Below are positions 1-10,100 of a stretch of 64,000 nucleotides of DNA, one piece after another. The DNA comes from Oscillospiraceae bacterium (GTDB taxonomy: Bacteria > Bacillota > Clostridia > Saccharofermentanales > Saccharofermentanaceae), in NCBI GenBank assembly GCA_902782125.1, contig CACZMA010000009.1, positions 1 through 64,000 on the forward strand, written 5' to 3'. How positions within the stretch are numbered: the first letter of the stretch is position 1; each line of letters opens with the position of its first letter. The notes under the pieces were generated by a model. It made no database searches, had not been told where the DNA came from, and saw only the letters and a list, made by a program, of their open reading frames with translations. The translations under genes and the position numbers were made by a program.

Positions 1-56
1 TAACCTTCGCAATGCTTCTCGTAAATTTCTTTCTTTAGTTCAAAACTGTATTTCAT
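1..56 (-). CDS. IS3-type transposase OrfA, N-terminal fragment (runs off window)
   Basis: Eighteen codons are visible, from ATG at 56 down to the window edge, encoding MKYSFELKKEIYEKHCEG. The MKYSFE(L/F)K opening is typical of the first helix of IS3-family OrfA proteins, which bind the element ends through a helix-turn-helix. No catalytic region lies in the window. Family assignment is by resemblance of a very short stretch. Confidence 0.5.
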   Translation of the reverse strand, partial: MKYSFELKKEIYEKHCEG

Positions 57-61
57 ATAAA

Positions 62-92
62 AACCCCCGAAGTTTGTTCAACTTCAGGGGTT
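62..92 (-). terminator. Hairpin with minus-strand T-run downstream of the first lipoprotein gene
   Basis: A stem of about 11 bp (ACCCCTGAAGT / ACTTCGGGGGT on the minus strand, one mismatch) is followed by TTTTT. It sits 3' of the gene ending at 135 and just inside the IS-like end, so it may both stop lipoprotein transcription and shield the transposase from read-through. Confidence 0.6.
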
Positions 93-134
93 CACTTCAA
101 TGCCGCCCGCGTTAGTTCTGTGAGGTGTTCCTGA

Positions 135-1553
135 TTAACCTTCCGGATAGAACTCGAGAACGTAATCGTTAGCAGGTGAGAAGTAGTCGTTCACGAACGA
201 TATCATGTTACCGTCTCCGATCGTTCCTTCGAAGTCATTCATCAGGCTGCTGTCAAAGCTGATCGAATCACCGCTTATCGTGTATGTTCCCTGATCTGTG
301 TCTTCAGCGATAGCTTCGACGGTTGAGCTTACCATTGAATCGATGAGCAGCTCCCTGAGGCTGTCAATGCTCATCTCATTACTGTCGGCATATTCCTCCA
401 GTTCTTCCATGGATGACACGCCGGCAAATGCTATCAGGTTCTGATCAGTCATGTTGTTTATCAGATACTCTTCGAGGTCGCCCTCGAAAGTATTCGCATC
501 CGGTATGAGCGTATAAGTGCCGTCCTCATAGAGTGTGAGCTCGAGCCAGATAATGAGCGAGCCTTCCAGGTCGACGTCGTACCCTGAATCAACAAGATAG
601 TCTGCCAGGAAATCACCAAAATCCATTTCGCAGAGGTACACGTCGCCCTCGGCATCGGTAGGGTCACCACTGATAACGGTGGAACCGGAGTTCGTGTTAT
701 CGAGCTCGAGGGATTCGGATACGATCTCTTCGCCGTCGTATCTCAAGGTAAAGGTGTATGAGCCGGATACGAGCCCGATGCTATCCCAAAGGATGCAGTT
801 TATGTATTCGCCTTGGATAGTAGGAGCGTCGTGGTCTTCATAAGCAAGTTCGCCGTCAAGATATACGTCAAAATCAAATCCGTCCGCGTATTCGCTGATG
901 TCCTCGGAGAACGCTACCGTCATAGCGATAGTCGTGCCATAATCATCCTGGTCGATGAACGAAGTCAGTATCTCAAAGTCCGGCATAAGATCCACTTCGA
1001 TGCCGTAGAAGGAATACAGCTTGCCGTAAGCCTTGTCGCCAAGGTTGGAGATAAGCCACACCTTGTCTTCCAACGCGAACTCGAAAGTAATCTCTGTCTC
1101 AATGGTGTCGTCGCAATCAGAGATGGCATCGATCACTTCATCTACATCAGTGAACTTGCCGTCACTCAGAACTGCCTCGTAGTCGGCCATCGTGAAAGTA
1201 ACGTCGACCGATGCTTCGTCCTTGTCGATCTTCACGGACTCCTCGTCGATCTCGTATTCGATGGTGTCTGCGACTGCATCTGCGATGGCGATCTGCTCGT
1301 CCGTGTAATCTTCGTTTCCGAACAATACTTCCAGATCTTCAGCGGCATCACTGTCCTTCTCTTCATTAGTGAGCTTTATGATCTTGCCTGCGTCGCATTT
1401 TACAAGTGCCGAAGCAAAGGCGTCTGCCGCATCGACGATGTCTTCTGTTTTCGCGCTGCTGCCCATGCCTGGAATCATGCTGCAGGAAGCACAGGATGCC
1501 GTAATTGCCGCAGCGACGGTAAGTGAGAATATCTTAGTAATGTTTGTCTTCAT
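135..1553 (-). CDS. Secreted lipoprotein, paralog 1 of a tandem family (472 aa)
   Basis: The protein begins with a lipoprotein signal peptide whose lipobox is around TASC-A-SC (residues 19-24), so it should be anchored outside the membrane. The N-terminal module (about 35-190) has the pattern shared by all four neighbours: an (A)AD-FA-ALVKCDA-KI-KLT segment, then TVEYEID and W-(I/V)SNL. A beta-rich middle and a C-terminal domain with an EGxL...YTI pattern follow. Composition is very acidic. An AAGGAG site precedes the ATG, 11 bp after the upstream paralog. It shares this module with the next two genes, and the function is unknown. Duplication in place is the simplest origin. Confidence 0.85.
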   Translation of the reverse strand: MKTNITKIFSLTVAAAITASCASCSMIPGMGSSAKTEDIVDAADAFASALVKCDAGKIIKLTNEEKDSDAAEDLEVLFGNEDYTDEQIAIADAVADTIEYEIDEESVKIDKDEASVDVTFTMADYEAVLSDGKFTDVDEVIDAISDCDDTIETEITFEFALEDKVWLISNLGDKAYGKLYSFYGIEVDLMPDFEILTSFIDQDDYGTTIAMTVAFSEDISEYADGFDFDVYLDGELAYEDHDAPTIQGEYINCILWDSIGLVSGSYTFTLRYDGEEIVSESLELDNTNSGSTVISGDPTDAEGDVYLCEMDFGDFLADYLVDSGYDVDLEGSLIIWLELTLYEDGTYTLIPDANTFEGDLEEYLINNMTDQNLIAFAGVSSMEELEEYADSNEMSIDSLRELLIDSMVSSTVEAIAEDTDQGTYTISGDSISFDSSLMNDFEGTIGDGNMISFVNDYFSPANDYVLEFYPEG

Positions 1554-1564
1554 TAGCTTGCTCC

Positions 1565-3004
1565 TTAGTCTGCAGGATAGAATACGAGAGGTTCGTTGTT
1601 GTTCAGACCGCTGGTATCTCCGATATCTACGGTGAATGATCCGTCCGTACCCATCACGCCTTCGAAGTTCGTGACATCGCTGCTCTCGAAATAGATCGTA
1701 TCGCCGTCTGTCGTGTATGTACCGGTGAGATAGATGCCGAAGTCGTAGTCCTCGAATTCAAGAACGAGAGCATCGAGCATAGTCTGCCTGAGCGTGTCGT
1801 AAGTTCCCATGCCAAGGCTCTCGGCAGTTGCTTCGAGCTCGTCCTCAGATGATACGCCAAGGAACTCCATCATTATCGGATCGATGTTGACCTCCATGAA
1901 GTCGTAGATATTTGCGGCCAGAGAGCTGTTGTCTGCAGCGAATTCGAACTCGCCGTTGTCTCCCAGTACGATTACGATGTCAACGTTGAGCGTTCCCTCG
2001 AAGTCGACGCCGAAGCCTTCTGCTTCAAGACCTTCGACGAAAGCATTCGTGGCATCGGCAGTTGCAACATACATGTCGCCGTCAATGGACGGAGTGAAGC
2101 TGCCCGTGCCGTAGCCGTTCACGCCCGTGCCAGAACCTGTTCCGCCGCCGATACTGCTGTTGTCTTCGATAACGACGGTGCCGTATCCGAGCTGCTGGTC
2201 ATGGAACATGAGAGATATATCATATGTTCCGGGTTCGAGAGGACCGTCAACGCTGAAGTCACAGAAAACGACCATATCTTCATAGTAAGGAGTCGTCTCC
2301 ATGGCTATATAATTATCCTGCCAGACGGTGTATGTCATGTCGTCTACATACTCGCTGACATCCTCACAGAACTCGACTTCAAGAGTCAGATAAGTATCAG
2401 TGTTGAAGGTACTCCAGGCATCGACCAGTGCCGTGAGGTCGGGGATGATGTCCAGATCGTAGCCGTAGAAGGAATAGAACTTATCGAAGCTCTTGTCGCT
2501 TAAGTTGGACACGAGCCATTCGTCATCTTCAAGTGCGAACTCGAATGTGAGTTCGACTTCGGTCTCATCCTTGCAGTTCTCGATCGCAGTGAGTGCATCC
2601 GTTACATAATCGAACTGAACGCCGTCCAGGACAGAGTCGTAATCCACCATCGTGAAGACTACCGTAGCTTCCGCTTCGTCCTTGCTTATCTCGACCGAGT
2701 CTTCGTCGATCTCGTAGGTGATGGTCTTGGCGATCGCTTCAGCGACGGCATCCTGATCTTCGGAATAGTAGTTTCCGCCGAGGTGCTCCTCGAGCTTTGC
2801 TACCGTGTCGCTGTCCTTGTCCTCATTGGTTAGCTTGGCGATCTTGCCCGCATCGCACTTAACGAGTGCGGAAGCGAAAGCATCTGCCGCCTCGATGATG
2901 TCTTCCTTCTTGGCACCTCCGAAGGGAAGCATGCTGCAGGAAGCACAGGAGAGCGCCACTGTGCCGGCGACTGCTGCTGCCAACAGTCTTGTCTTGTTCT
3001 TCAT
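1565..3004 (-). CDS. Secreted lipoprotein, paralog 2 of a tandem family (479 aa)
   Basis: The ATG at 3004 is preferred over one 24 bp upstream because an AAAGGAGA site sits at the right distance before it. The signal peptide ends in LSCASC. The N-terminal module repeats the paralog 1 pattern (EAADAFASALVKCDAGKIAK-LTNE). The central part carries a Gly/Ser/Thr-rich linker near residue 300. The C-terminal domain resembles those of paralogs 1 and 3 (DGDMYVA...VDFEGTL). It lies 11 bp from paralog 1 and 24 bp from paralog 3, so the three are probably one operon read leftward. Function is unknown; an extracellular sensing or binding role is inference. Confidence 0.85.
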   Translation of the reverse strand: MKNKTRLLAAAVAGTVALSCASCSMLPFGGAKKEDIIEAADAFASALVKCDAGKIAKLTNEDKDSDTVAKLEEHLGGNYYSEDQDAVAEAIAKTITYEIDEDSVEISKDEAEATVVFTMVDYDSVLDGVQFDYVTDALTAIENCKDETEVELTFEFALEDDEWLVSNLSDKSFDKFYSFYGYDLDIIPDLTALVDAWSTFNTDTYLTLEVEFCEDVSEYVDDMTYTVWQDNYIAMETTPYYEDMVVFCDFSVDGPLEPGTYDISLMFHDQQLGYGTVVIEDNSSIGGGTGSGTGVNGYGTGSFTPSIDGDMYVATADATNAFVEGLEAEGFGVDFEGTLNVDIVIVLGDNGEFEFAADNSSLAANIYDFMEVNIDPIMMEFLGVSSEDELEATAESLGMGTYDTLRQTMLDALVLEFEDYDFGIYLTGTYTTDGDTIYFESSDVTNFEGVMGTDGSFTVDIGDTSGLNNNEPLVFYPAD

Positions 3005-3028
3005 GTTTCCGTCTCCTTTCGTTGTCAC

Positions 3029-4414
3029 TTATTCCTCGGGATAGAATTCAATTGAATCAAAACCAATGTCAGTGGTAAGCACGCCTTCGTCATCGAACTC
3101 GCCCATGAAGTCGCTCGACATTCCAAGAGAGCTCGAGAAAGAGAGCTTATCGCCGACGTATATATATGTGCCATAATCCACTGTCTCTGACCCGTCGAAG
3201 AAACCGTCGATGAGTCCGTCGAACACATCAGTCTTGAGCTCGTCGAACTCGTCCTGGCCGATCTCATCTGCATAGTCGTCGACCTGGTCTATGCTTATAT
3301 CCAGGTAGCTTGCCATGAGGATCGTGCTGTTCTGCTCGAGGTACTCATAAGCAGCTTCCATGAAATCGTCTTCGTGTATCGTGAGCTTCCACAGACCGTC
3401 GCCGATCACCAGATACATCTTGGTCGTGAGAGTTCCTTCGAGGGGTACTGCGTAGCCTTCGTAGTAGAGGTAGTCGTCGGCAAAGACCTCAGTTAGATCC
3501 CATTCGGCGATGTAATTATCACCGGTGATGTTCACCGGATCTGCCAGACCGCTGAGACCTGCCGCACCTTCAGTAACTATCGCGGACCCTGTTGCTACAA
3601 GCTCACCCATGCAGTAGACGTTCAGGGTGTAATTGCCTGCAGGAACATCGCCGTCCACATAGTATCCTGCCCAGATAAGGTTCTGATAGCAGGAGACCTG
3701 TCCGTCTGTCAGGACGGTCTCTCCGTCGCAGATGACCTCGCATGTCATGAGGTCGCTGTAATCCTGGACATTCTCTTCGAACTGGACGGACATCTCGACG
3801 TATCCGGGACCATTGACGGCATCAGAACTAAGGACAAGGGAAGCCAGGTCCGGGATATCTCTTATGTCGGGCATATATCCGTAGAACTCGAATATATTCT
3901 CGTACTCATTGCTGCCAATGTTGGAGACGAGCCACTTGCCGCCTTCGTTTGCAAACTCGAACGTGACCGTGACCTTACTGGTCTTCGAGCATGCTTCCAG
4001 CGCCTCGACCACTTCGTCGATGCTCGTGTATGTGCTGCCTTCCAGGGCAGCATCATAATCCGTCATCTCGAAAGTAACATCCACCGACGCCTCATCCTTC
4101 TCGGCATCAAAGGAGTCCTCATCGATCTTGTAGGTGAGAGTGTCTGCCACCGCATCGATGTATGCAGCATCGTTATCGGTATATCCCGAAGTGTTCAGCA
4201 TCTCGTTGAGGGTGTCTTCGGCATCGCTGCCTGCGCCTTCGACCGTAAGCTCTGCGATCTGCTCCGCATCGCGGCTTATCAGCGCCTGCGCGAAAGTATC
4301 TGCCGCCTGTAAAATTTCTTCCTTTTTGGGACCTGCGGACATGCAGGCAGTAAGCGACAGCACGAGTGCGCCGGTGATGGTTGCGGATACAGTTCTTGCG
4401 AGATTGTTTGCCAT
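3029..4414 (-). CDS. Secreted lipoprotein, paralog 3 of a tandem family (461 aa)
   Basis: First gene of the three-gene lipoprotein operon. An AAGGAAGG site precedes the ATG. The signal peptide (VLSLTAC) gives a lipid-anchored protein. The N-terminal module keeps the family pattern (LQAADTFAQALISRDAEQI), and the C-terminal domain has the shared WDL-xV-ADxYLYYEGYAVPLEGTL segment. It diverges more from paralogs 1 and 2 than they do from each other. It has its own promoter with a palindromic operator (see 4446-4474). Function unknown. Confidence 0.85.
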   Translation of the reverse strand: MANNLARTVSATITGALVLSLTACMSAGPKKEEILQAADTFAQALISRDAEQIAELTVEGAGSDAEDTLNEMLNTSGYTDNDAAYIDAVADTLTYKIDEDSFDAEKDEASVDVTFEMTDYDAALEGSTYTSIDEVVEALEACSKTSKVTVTFEFANEGGKWLVSNIGSNEYENIFEFYGYMPDIRDIPDLASLVLSSDAVNGPGYVEMSVQFEENVQDYSDLMTCEVICDGETVLTDGQVSCYQNLIWAGYYVDGDVPAGNYTLNVYCMGELVATGSAIVTEGAAGLSGLADPVNITGDNYIAEWDLTEVFADDYLYYEGYAVPLEGTLTTKMYLVIGDGLWKLTIHEDDFMEAAYEYLEQNSTILMASYLDISIDQVDDYADEIGQDEFDELKTDVFDGLIDGFFDGSETVDYGTYIYVGDKLSFSSSLGMSSDFMGEFDDEGVLTTDIGFDSIEFYPEE

Positions 4415-4445
4415 TATCGTTACCTTCCTTTATCCACCTCTGCTA

Positions 4446-4474
4446 ATTATAAATTACAATTGCGCAATTGTCAT
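4446..4474 (-). promoter_or_regulatory. Promoter with embedded 16-bp palindrome, for the lipoprotein operon
   Basis: On the minus strand, ATGACA (4474-4469) and TATAAT (4451-4446) are exactly 17 bp apart. A perfect palindrome ACAATTGCGCAATTGT (4456-4471) overlaps the -35 box and fills most of the spacer, the usual place for a repressor operator. Start of transcription would be about 4439, some 25 bp before the ATG at 4414. Confidence 0.65.
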
Positions 4475-4483
4475 TTCAGCAGC

Positions 4484-4512
4484 AAAAACGCCCCGCATCG
4501 ACTGCGGGGCGC
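4484..4512 (-). terminator. Intrinsic terminator after the solute-binding fusion gene
   Basis: A perfect 9-bp stem CGCCCCGCA / TGCGGGGCG with a 5-nt loop is followed on the minus strand by TTTTT. It separates the 730-aa gene from the three lipoprotein genes downstream, so they are separate transcription units. Confidence 0.85.
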
Positions 4513-4536
4513 CTCATGTCTTATCTTAATTTCAGA

Positions 4537-6729
4537 TCAGAAGCCTGTGTAGGTATAGACATCGTTCTCAAACATATCTATTGCGGCATCAAGGTCGCCG
4601 TAATTATTGATGTAATAGTCCGGGTTGATGTACGAATCAACGGCAGAGGTGAAGTAGCTGTTGATGGTGCTGTCATATGCCGACAGGCAGTCGCCTGTAG
4701 CGATCTTGTTGCACTCGTCATAAACGCCCATCATGTCCTGTCCGCCAAGGAAATCGCTTTCGACGTATATAGCATTCATGACCGTGCCGGAAGCAACTGT
4801 GTCTGAAGTGCCGTTGTCGTAGATCCAGCCGTTGGCCCAGAGATACTGCAGGCCTTCCGTGCTCGTATCGAGCGTGATCCAGTAGATGAGGTCTCTTACG
4901 CCGTCTGCCTGATCTGTGTTTGCGCTTGCAAAGACCCATGAACCGCCCCACATGAATCCTACCGGGGGAGTGCATACAGCCCAGTCTCCGTACGTGTCAT
5001 AGCAGTTCGGTGCCATTACATAGTTCATGAGCCAAGCAGGTCCGAAGAATGCGAATACGGGCCTGTCGCCGGTACCGTTCATGTCGTCGTACCACTCCTC
5101 GGTCCAGGAACCTGTATTGTTCGTGTAGCCTCCGTCATACAGGTCGTAAGCCATATCGAAGAATTCGTATCTGTCTGAAGATGTATCGAGAGAGCCGTCC
5201 TTGATCCAGCTGTCGGTCGAGCCGTAGATGACCTGCCAGATGTCGCCCGTACCGGAGACGACAGCAACGCCGTTGTCCTTGAGCACGTCTGCCGCATCCC
5301 AGAATGCATCCCAGCTGCCCGTACCTCCGCCGAAGATGGCAGAGATCTCGTCCGGATCATCGGTGCCGAATACATCCTGTGCTATGGACCTTCTGTAGAT
5401 CATGGCGCCGCCCGTTGCCTGGTAGCCGAGAGCCACGACTTCGCCGTTCGGATTGGTTCCGATGTCTACGGTGTACTGCGCGATGTCGGCAGCCGCTATC
5501 TCGGAATCGATATCGATGCCGAGGTCTTCATAGGACATAGCATAATTGCACATGTTGCCCTGAGAGTATTCCATGACGTCTGCGCCTTCAACGACATAGA
5601 TGTCCGGGCCGTCAGATCCGCCGTATTCAAGACCGTTGTCAAGCAGATCCGTATAACCGTTGGATGTGGACAGGACGCAGCACTTGACCGTGTATTCGGA
5701 TGCAAAGTCCGGGTTGAGGTTCATATAGTAATCGATCATGGATGGAACCTCGCTCGTGAACGACCACAGTTCGATCTCTTCCGGACCATAACCGTAATAG
5801 ACTATGCTCTCAAAAGAGTCGTCGTAATAGCCAGAGGATGGGCTTGAACCGCCGTCATCATAATTCGTAACGGTCATGGTCTTGCTTATCCACTCGTCGC
5901 CGTCGCACTTGAGGACGATCTCATAATCACCGTCATCAAGGTTGGAATAATCGGGTTCGTCATATTCGACCCACATCCATGAACTGTAGACCGAGGCGGT
6001 GACGTCAGACGCGATAAGATCTCCTTCATAGTAGACATCAGCGGTCATCCTGCCGTCGTATTCACTTACATCCTCCACATAGAATTCGACATCCAGGGCA
6101 ACGTAATATGAACCCGGGTATGTGTAGTAGTAGTAATCTACATCCTCGACCATATCGAAGATCGGCGCCTTAAGGCCCAGATCGTATGTGAAGCATTCGT
6201 AGAGTTCTGCGATGTCCTTGTTCTTCTTTAGGTTGGACATGAGCCAGCTGTCGCCGTCCTTCTTGAACTCTAATTCGACCTCGACTTCGGTCTGGTCTTC
6301 GCAGTCCTTTACGGCATCGATCACCTCGTCGATATCATCGAAATCGCCTTTCTTCAGGGCATCTTCGTAATCGACCATGGTGAAGACGACCGTGGCGGAA
6401 GCCTTGTCTCCGTCGACCTTGACGGTATCTGCCGCAACTTCATATGTGACGGTATCCATGACTGCCTCGACGAAATCGTACTGATCCTTGGAGTAGCTGT
6501 TCTTATCCAGGAACGCGTCAAGCTCCTCGAGTGTGCTGCTCTTCTTCTTCTCGTCGGTCAGTTTGCCGATCTTTCTGGCATCCATCTTGACGAGGGCCGC
6601 AGCGAAATTCTCCGCAGACTCCGTTACCGCCTTCTTGTCCGCGCCGAAGAGTCCGCACGAAGCAAACGATAACGCCATGATGCATGCAAGACCAGCAGAC
6701 GTCAGTCTTTTTAACATTGTTACTTTCAT
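4537..6729 (-). CDS. Lipoprotein: paralog-family N-domain fused to ABC solute-binding domain (730 aa)
   Basis: Residues 1-28 form a lipoprotein signal (LSFASC). Residues about 30-300 repeat the module of the three neighbouring lipoproteins (ESAENFAAALVKMDARKIGK, VTYEV, WLMSNL). From about residue 310 the protein becomes a family-1 extracellular solute-binding protein: an opening strand (IELWSFTSEVPSMIDYY), a GPDIYVVEG hinge-side segment, and typical SBP C-lobe motifs (PVGFMWGGSWVFASANTDQ). SBPs normally capture sugars or peptides for an ABC importer, but no permease gene is adjacent. The start has an AGGAGG site. Ligand unknown; the fusion itself is clear from the sequence. Confidence 0.85.
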   Translation of the reverse strand: MKVTMLKRLTSAGLACIMALSFASCGLFGADKKAVTESAENFAAALVKMDARKIGKLTDEKKKSSTLEELDAFLDKNSYSKDQYDFVEAVMDTVTYEVAADTVKVDGDKASATVVFTMVDYEDALKKGDFDDIDEVIDAVKDCEDQTEVEVELEFKKDGDSWLMSNLKKNKDIAELYECFTYDLGLKAPIFDMVEDVDYYYYTYPGSYYVALDVEFYVEDVSEYDGRMTADVYYEGDLIASDVTASVYSSWMWVEYDEPDYSNLDDGDYEIVLKCDGDEWISKTMTVTNYDDGGSSPSSGYYDDSFESIVYYGYGPEEIELWSFTSEVPSMIDYYMNLNPDFASEYTVKCCVLSTSNGYTDLLDNGLEYGGSDGPDIYVVEGADVMEYSQGNMCNYAMSYEDLGIDIDSEIAAADIAQYTVDIGTNPNGEVVALGYQATGGAMIYRRSIAQDVFGTDDPDEISAIFGGGTGSWDAFWDAADVLKDNGVAVVSGTGDIWQVIYGSTDSWIKDGSLDTSSDRYEFFDMAYDLYDGGYTNNTGSWTEEWYDDMNGTGDRPVFAFFGPAWLMNYVMAPNCYDTYGDWAVCTPPVGFMWGGSWVFASANTDQADGVRDLIYWITLDTSTEGLQYLWANGWIYDNGTSDTVASGTVMNAIYVESDFLGGQDMMGVYDECNKIATGDCLSAYDSTINSYFTSAVDSYINPDYYINNYGDLDAAIDMFENDVYTYTGF

Positions 6730-6929
6730 AACCCTTACCTCCTGATGAGAAATAGTGTAACAAGGGCGGGGGACGGTGTAAATATCAAAGTTATTTTAAG
6801 TGTGCTGTAATCCTTAATAACGCATAATTGACAATCGAGGCGACCAGGGTATGAGTTACAACACTTCTTATGATGTAGCGGCAGTGATCCCGAACAGATG
6901 TCGGATAAGTATTGAACTGCATGTGAGGC

Positions 6930-7014
6930 TACCAAAAGCGCCACCGAAAACGCTTATCCGGTAGCCGAAGTGGTGGCTTGGGGACATATTCTACCAAAAT
7001 GACCACCGAAAACG
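6930..7014. repeat. Short direct repeat in the 453-bp gap upstream of the HD-GYP gene
   Basis: A 23-bp unit beginning TACCAAAA and ending CCACCGAAAACG occurs at 6930-6952 and 6992-7014 (20 of 23 positions identical). Related GGTAGCCGAAG and GGTTGCCGAAA motifs lie between and after them (6960-6970, 7022-7032). Repeated short motifs of this kind occur near ends of some transposable elements, so this may be an element remnant. No ORF of note is present in 6730-7182. A weak -10-like TATACT lies at 7139-7144, ahead of the next gene. Confidence 0.4.
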
Positions 7015-7182
7015 GCAAAAAGGTTGCCGAAAATGTTGCCTGAAGTCCGCCCCGGTGGGCAAAAGTGGAGGCCGGCGAACTTAGGTTATCATTTAGTAAA
7101 ATTTATGTGACGGTGCTTAAAGATTTTTAATAATCTGATATACTCATATTGGGAAACAAGGCTTAATGTCATATAGGGAATT

Positions 7183-10100
7183 ATGAGTATGAGAAGATTT
7201 AATGATATATTCAGGCGGACCGGTGCTGCGCTGATTGGCGCGGTGATATTAGGTACCGTGCTCGCAGCGGGGATCGGAATGTCCCTTCAGGCACCTACTG
7301 TGCTCGCAGACGGCGAAGAGCAGTCAGACACGGACACGACCGGCTTCACCGATCCGATGAGTTCGGCTGAAGGTTATTCCGCAGTGCTCTACGACAATCA
7401 GAACGGTCTTCCGACGTCGGAGGCCAATGCGATAGCCCAGACGGAAGAAGGCTTCATCTGGATCGGAAGTTACAGCGGACTTATCAGGTACGACGGCAAT
7501 ACTTTCGAGAACATGAGTATCAATGCGGGTATCTCGAGCGTCGTAAGCCTTTTTGTTGATTCACAGAACAGACTCTGGATAGGAACGAATGACAGCGGCA
7601 TCTCCGTAATGGAAGACGGCCAGTTCAGGACTTTCAACAGGAATGACGGTCTTACCTCACTGTCGATAAGGGCCATCTGCGAAGATGAATCCGGCAATAT
7701 CATCGTCGGCACGACTGAAGGCATCATCTGGATCGATCCGGAGATGACCGTTCACACGCTCGAAGCAAAGAAGATCGCGGACAAGTACGTAAGACAGCTC
7801 AATGTCGGGGCGGAAGATACTATCTACGGAACGACGCTTGACGGCTGCGTGTTCATGATCAAGGATCTGGAACTCGTGGGCTTCTACGACGAGAGCAATC
7901 TCAGCGGCATAACCAAGGCCAGGACGATTACACCGGATCCTGACAGGCCGGGATTCGCATACATCGGTGACTCCGGTAACACCGTCTATTACGGCAAGTT
8001 CCAGGACGGCGTGTTCAGCAGGGTACAGAGATACTATACGGACGATTATAACTACATCAACTCGATGAGATACGAGGACGGAATGCTCTGGGTATGCACG
8101 GACAACGGCATCGGGTATTTTGCGGATGTAAGGAACGATACGACTTTCATCAAGATAGAACCCGTCCCGATGACGACATCCATAGAGGACATTCTCTACG
8201 ATTACAGCGGCAATGTGTGGTATGTCTCGTCGCAGCAGGGCGTAATGAAGATCGTTCCCAACCAGTTCACGGATATCTTCAACAAGTACGAACTCCCGGA
8301 AGGCGTTGTCTACACGACCTGTGAATATAACGGCGAGCTCTACATAGGAACCAAGAACAACGGCCTTATCGTAATAAGCGGCGGTGATGTTCAGAGCTAC
8401 GTGCCGGTAAGCAAGGTGGTGACATCAGGCGGCACGGAGACAGGTTCGAAGAACCTTCTCAAGCTCCTCGAGGACTGCAAGATAAGATCCATTATCGAAG
8501 ACAGTCAGGGAAGGCTCTGGATGTCGACTTTCAGCGATTACGGGCTCCTTGTCTACGACGGCAGCACACTGACGTCTATCGCTGCGGCAGACGGCCTTCC
8601 TTCAGACAGAGTCAGGACTGTTCACGAGTGCAGTGACGGCACCATGATCGTCTGCTGCACCGGCGGTCTCGCGGTCCTCGATGAGGAATTCAAGGTCACC
8701 AAGGTCTATGACGATAAGGACGGATTCACCAATACCGAAGTGCTCACTGCAGATCAGATGGACAACGGCGATATCGTTGTCGGCACGGACGGCGGCGGCA
8801 TCTTCGTCATCACTGACAGCGACGTAAAACCGCTTAACGTTGATAATGCGGGACTGACATCGGACGTCGTAATGAGAGTCAAGAAGGATGCTTCCAGAGA
8901 CATCATGTGGATCGTATCGAGCAACTCGATAGAGTACATGGATGCGGACTACAACGTGACGGCGGTAACGTACTTCCCGTATCTCAACAACTTCGACATC
9001 TACCAGAACACCAAGGACGAGCTCTGGGTACTGTCTTCGAACGGCATCTATGTTGCCAAGGCATCTGACATGCTCAGCGGCGAGGAGTTCAATTACGAAT
9101 ACTACGGCATCTACAACGGTCTGCCCGGGTTCTCGACTTCCAACTCCTACAGCGAGCTTACGGAGGACGGATACCTGTTCATGGCGGGTACTTCCACGGT
9201 CACGAAAGTCAACATCGAAGACAGCTTCGAGAAGGTTAGCGAGCTCAAGGCGGCAGTTCCTTTTGTCGAGGCGGACGGCGTATTCATCTATCCGGACGAC
9301 AACGGCAACTTCACGGTCCCTGCGAACACGCAGAAGCTCACCATCTACGGCTATGTCTTCAACTACGCGCTCGTGAATCCGAACGTGACGTATCAGCTCA
9401 ATGGCTTCGACACCCAGTCCGTAACGGTTCCCAGGAGCGATCTCAAGCCTGTGGATTACACGAACCTTGCAGGCGGAAAGTATTATTTCGAGATGGGTAT
9501 CGTCGATCCACAGAGCGGCGAGACCAAGACGATATCGGTGCAGATAACCAAGCAGAAGCACATCTACGAGGAACTCTGGTTCATGTGCGCCATGCTGCTC
9601 CTCCTCGCATGGGCAATATATGCGACGGTCACGCACATCATCGAGAAACGCACCGCGAAGCTCCAGGCGAAGAACCGCGAACAGAAAAAGCTCATCCGTG
9701 AGATTACCGAGGCCTTCGCGAAAGTAATCGATATGAAGGACAAGTACACCAGAGGTCACTCTGTCCGTGTGGCACACTATACGGCGATGCTCGCCAGGGA
9801 GATGGGCTGCAGCGATGACGATATCGAGAAATACTACAACATCGCACTGATGCACGACGTCGGCAAGATCGGCATCCCCATGGAAGTGCTGAACAAGCCG
9901 GGCAAGCTCGATGATGATGAGTACGAGACCATCAAGTCGCACACATCTTTGGGCTACGAGACGCTGAAGGATATCAGCATCATGCCGGAGCTTGCGATCG
10001 GTGCGGGCATGCACCACGAGAGACCGGACGGAAAGGGATATCCGAACGCCCTGAAGAATGAAGAGATCCCGCTTGTAGCACGCATCATCGGCGTCGCGGA

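Larger units (their letters stand above)
1..99 (-). mobile_element. Left terminus of an IS3-like insertion sequence (partial)
   Basis: On the minus strand the sequence from 99 begins TGAAGTGAACCCCT, a TG-initiated GC-rich end like those of IS3/IS150-group elements. After a hairpin it enters an ORF starting MKYSFELKKEIYEKHC, which resembles the N-terminus of an IS3 OrfA helix-turn-helix transposase subunit. The element continues beyond the left edge, so its other end and target duplication cannot be seen. The boundary at 99 is inferred from the terminal motif only. Confidence 0.55.
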
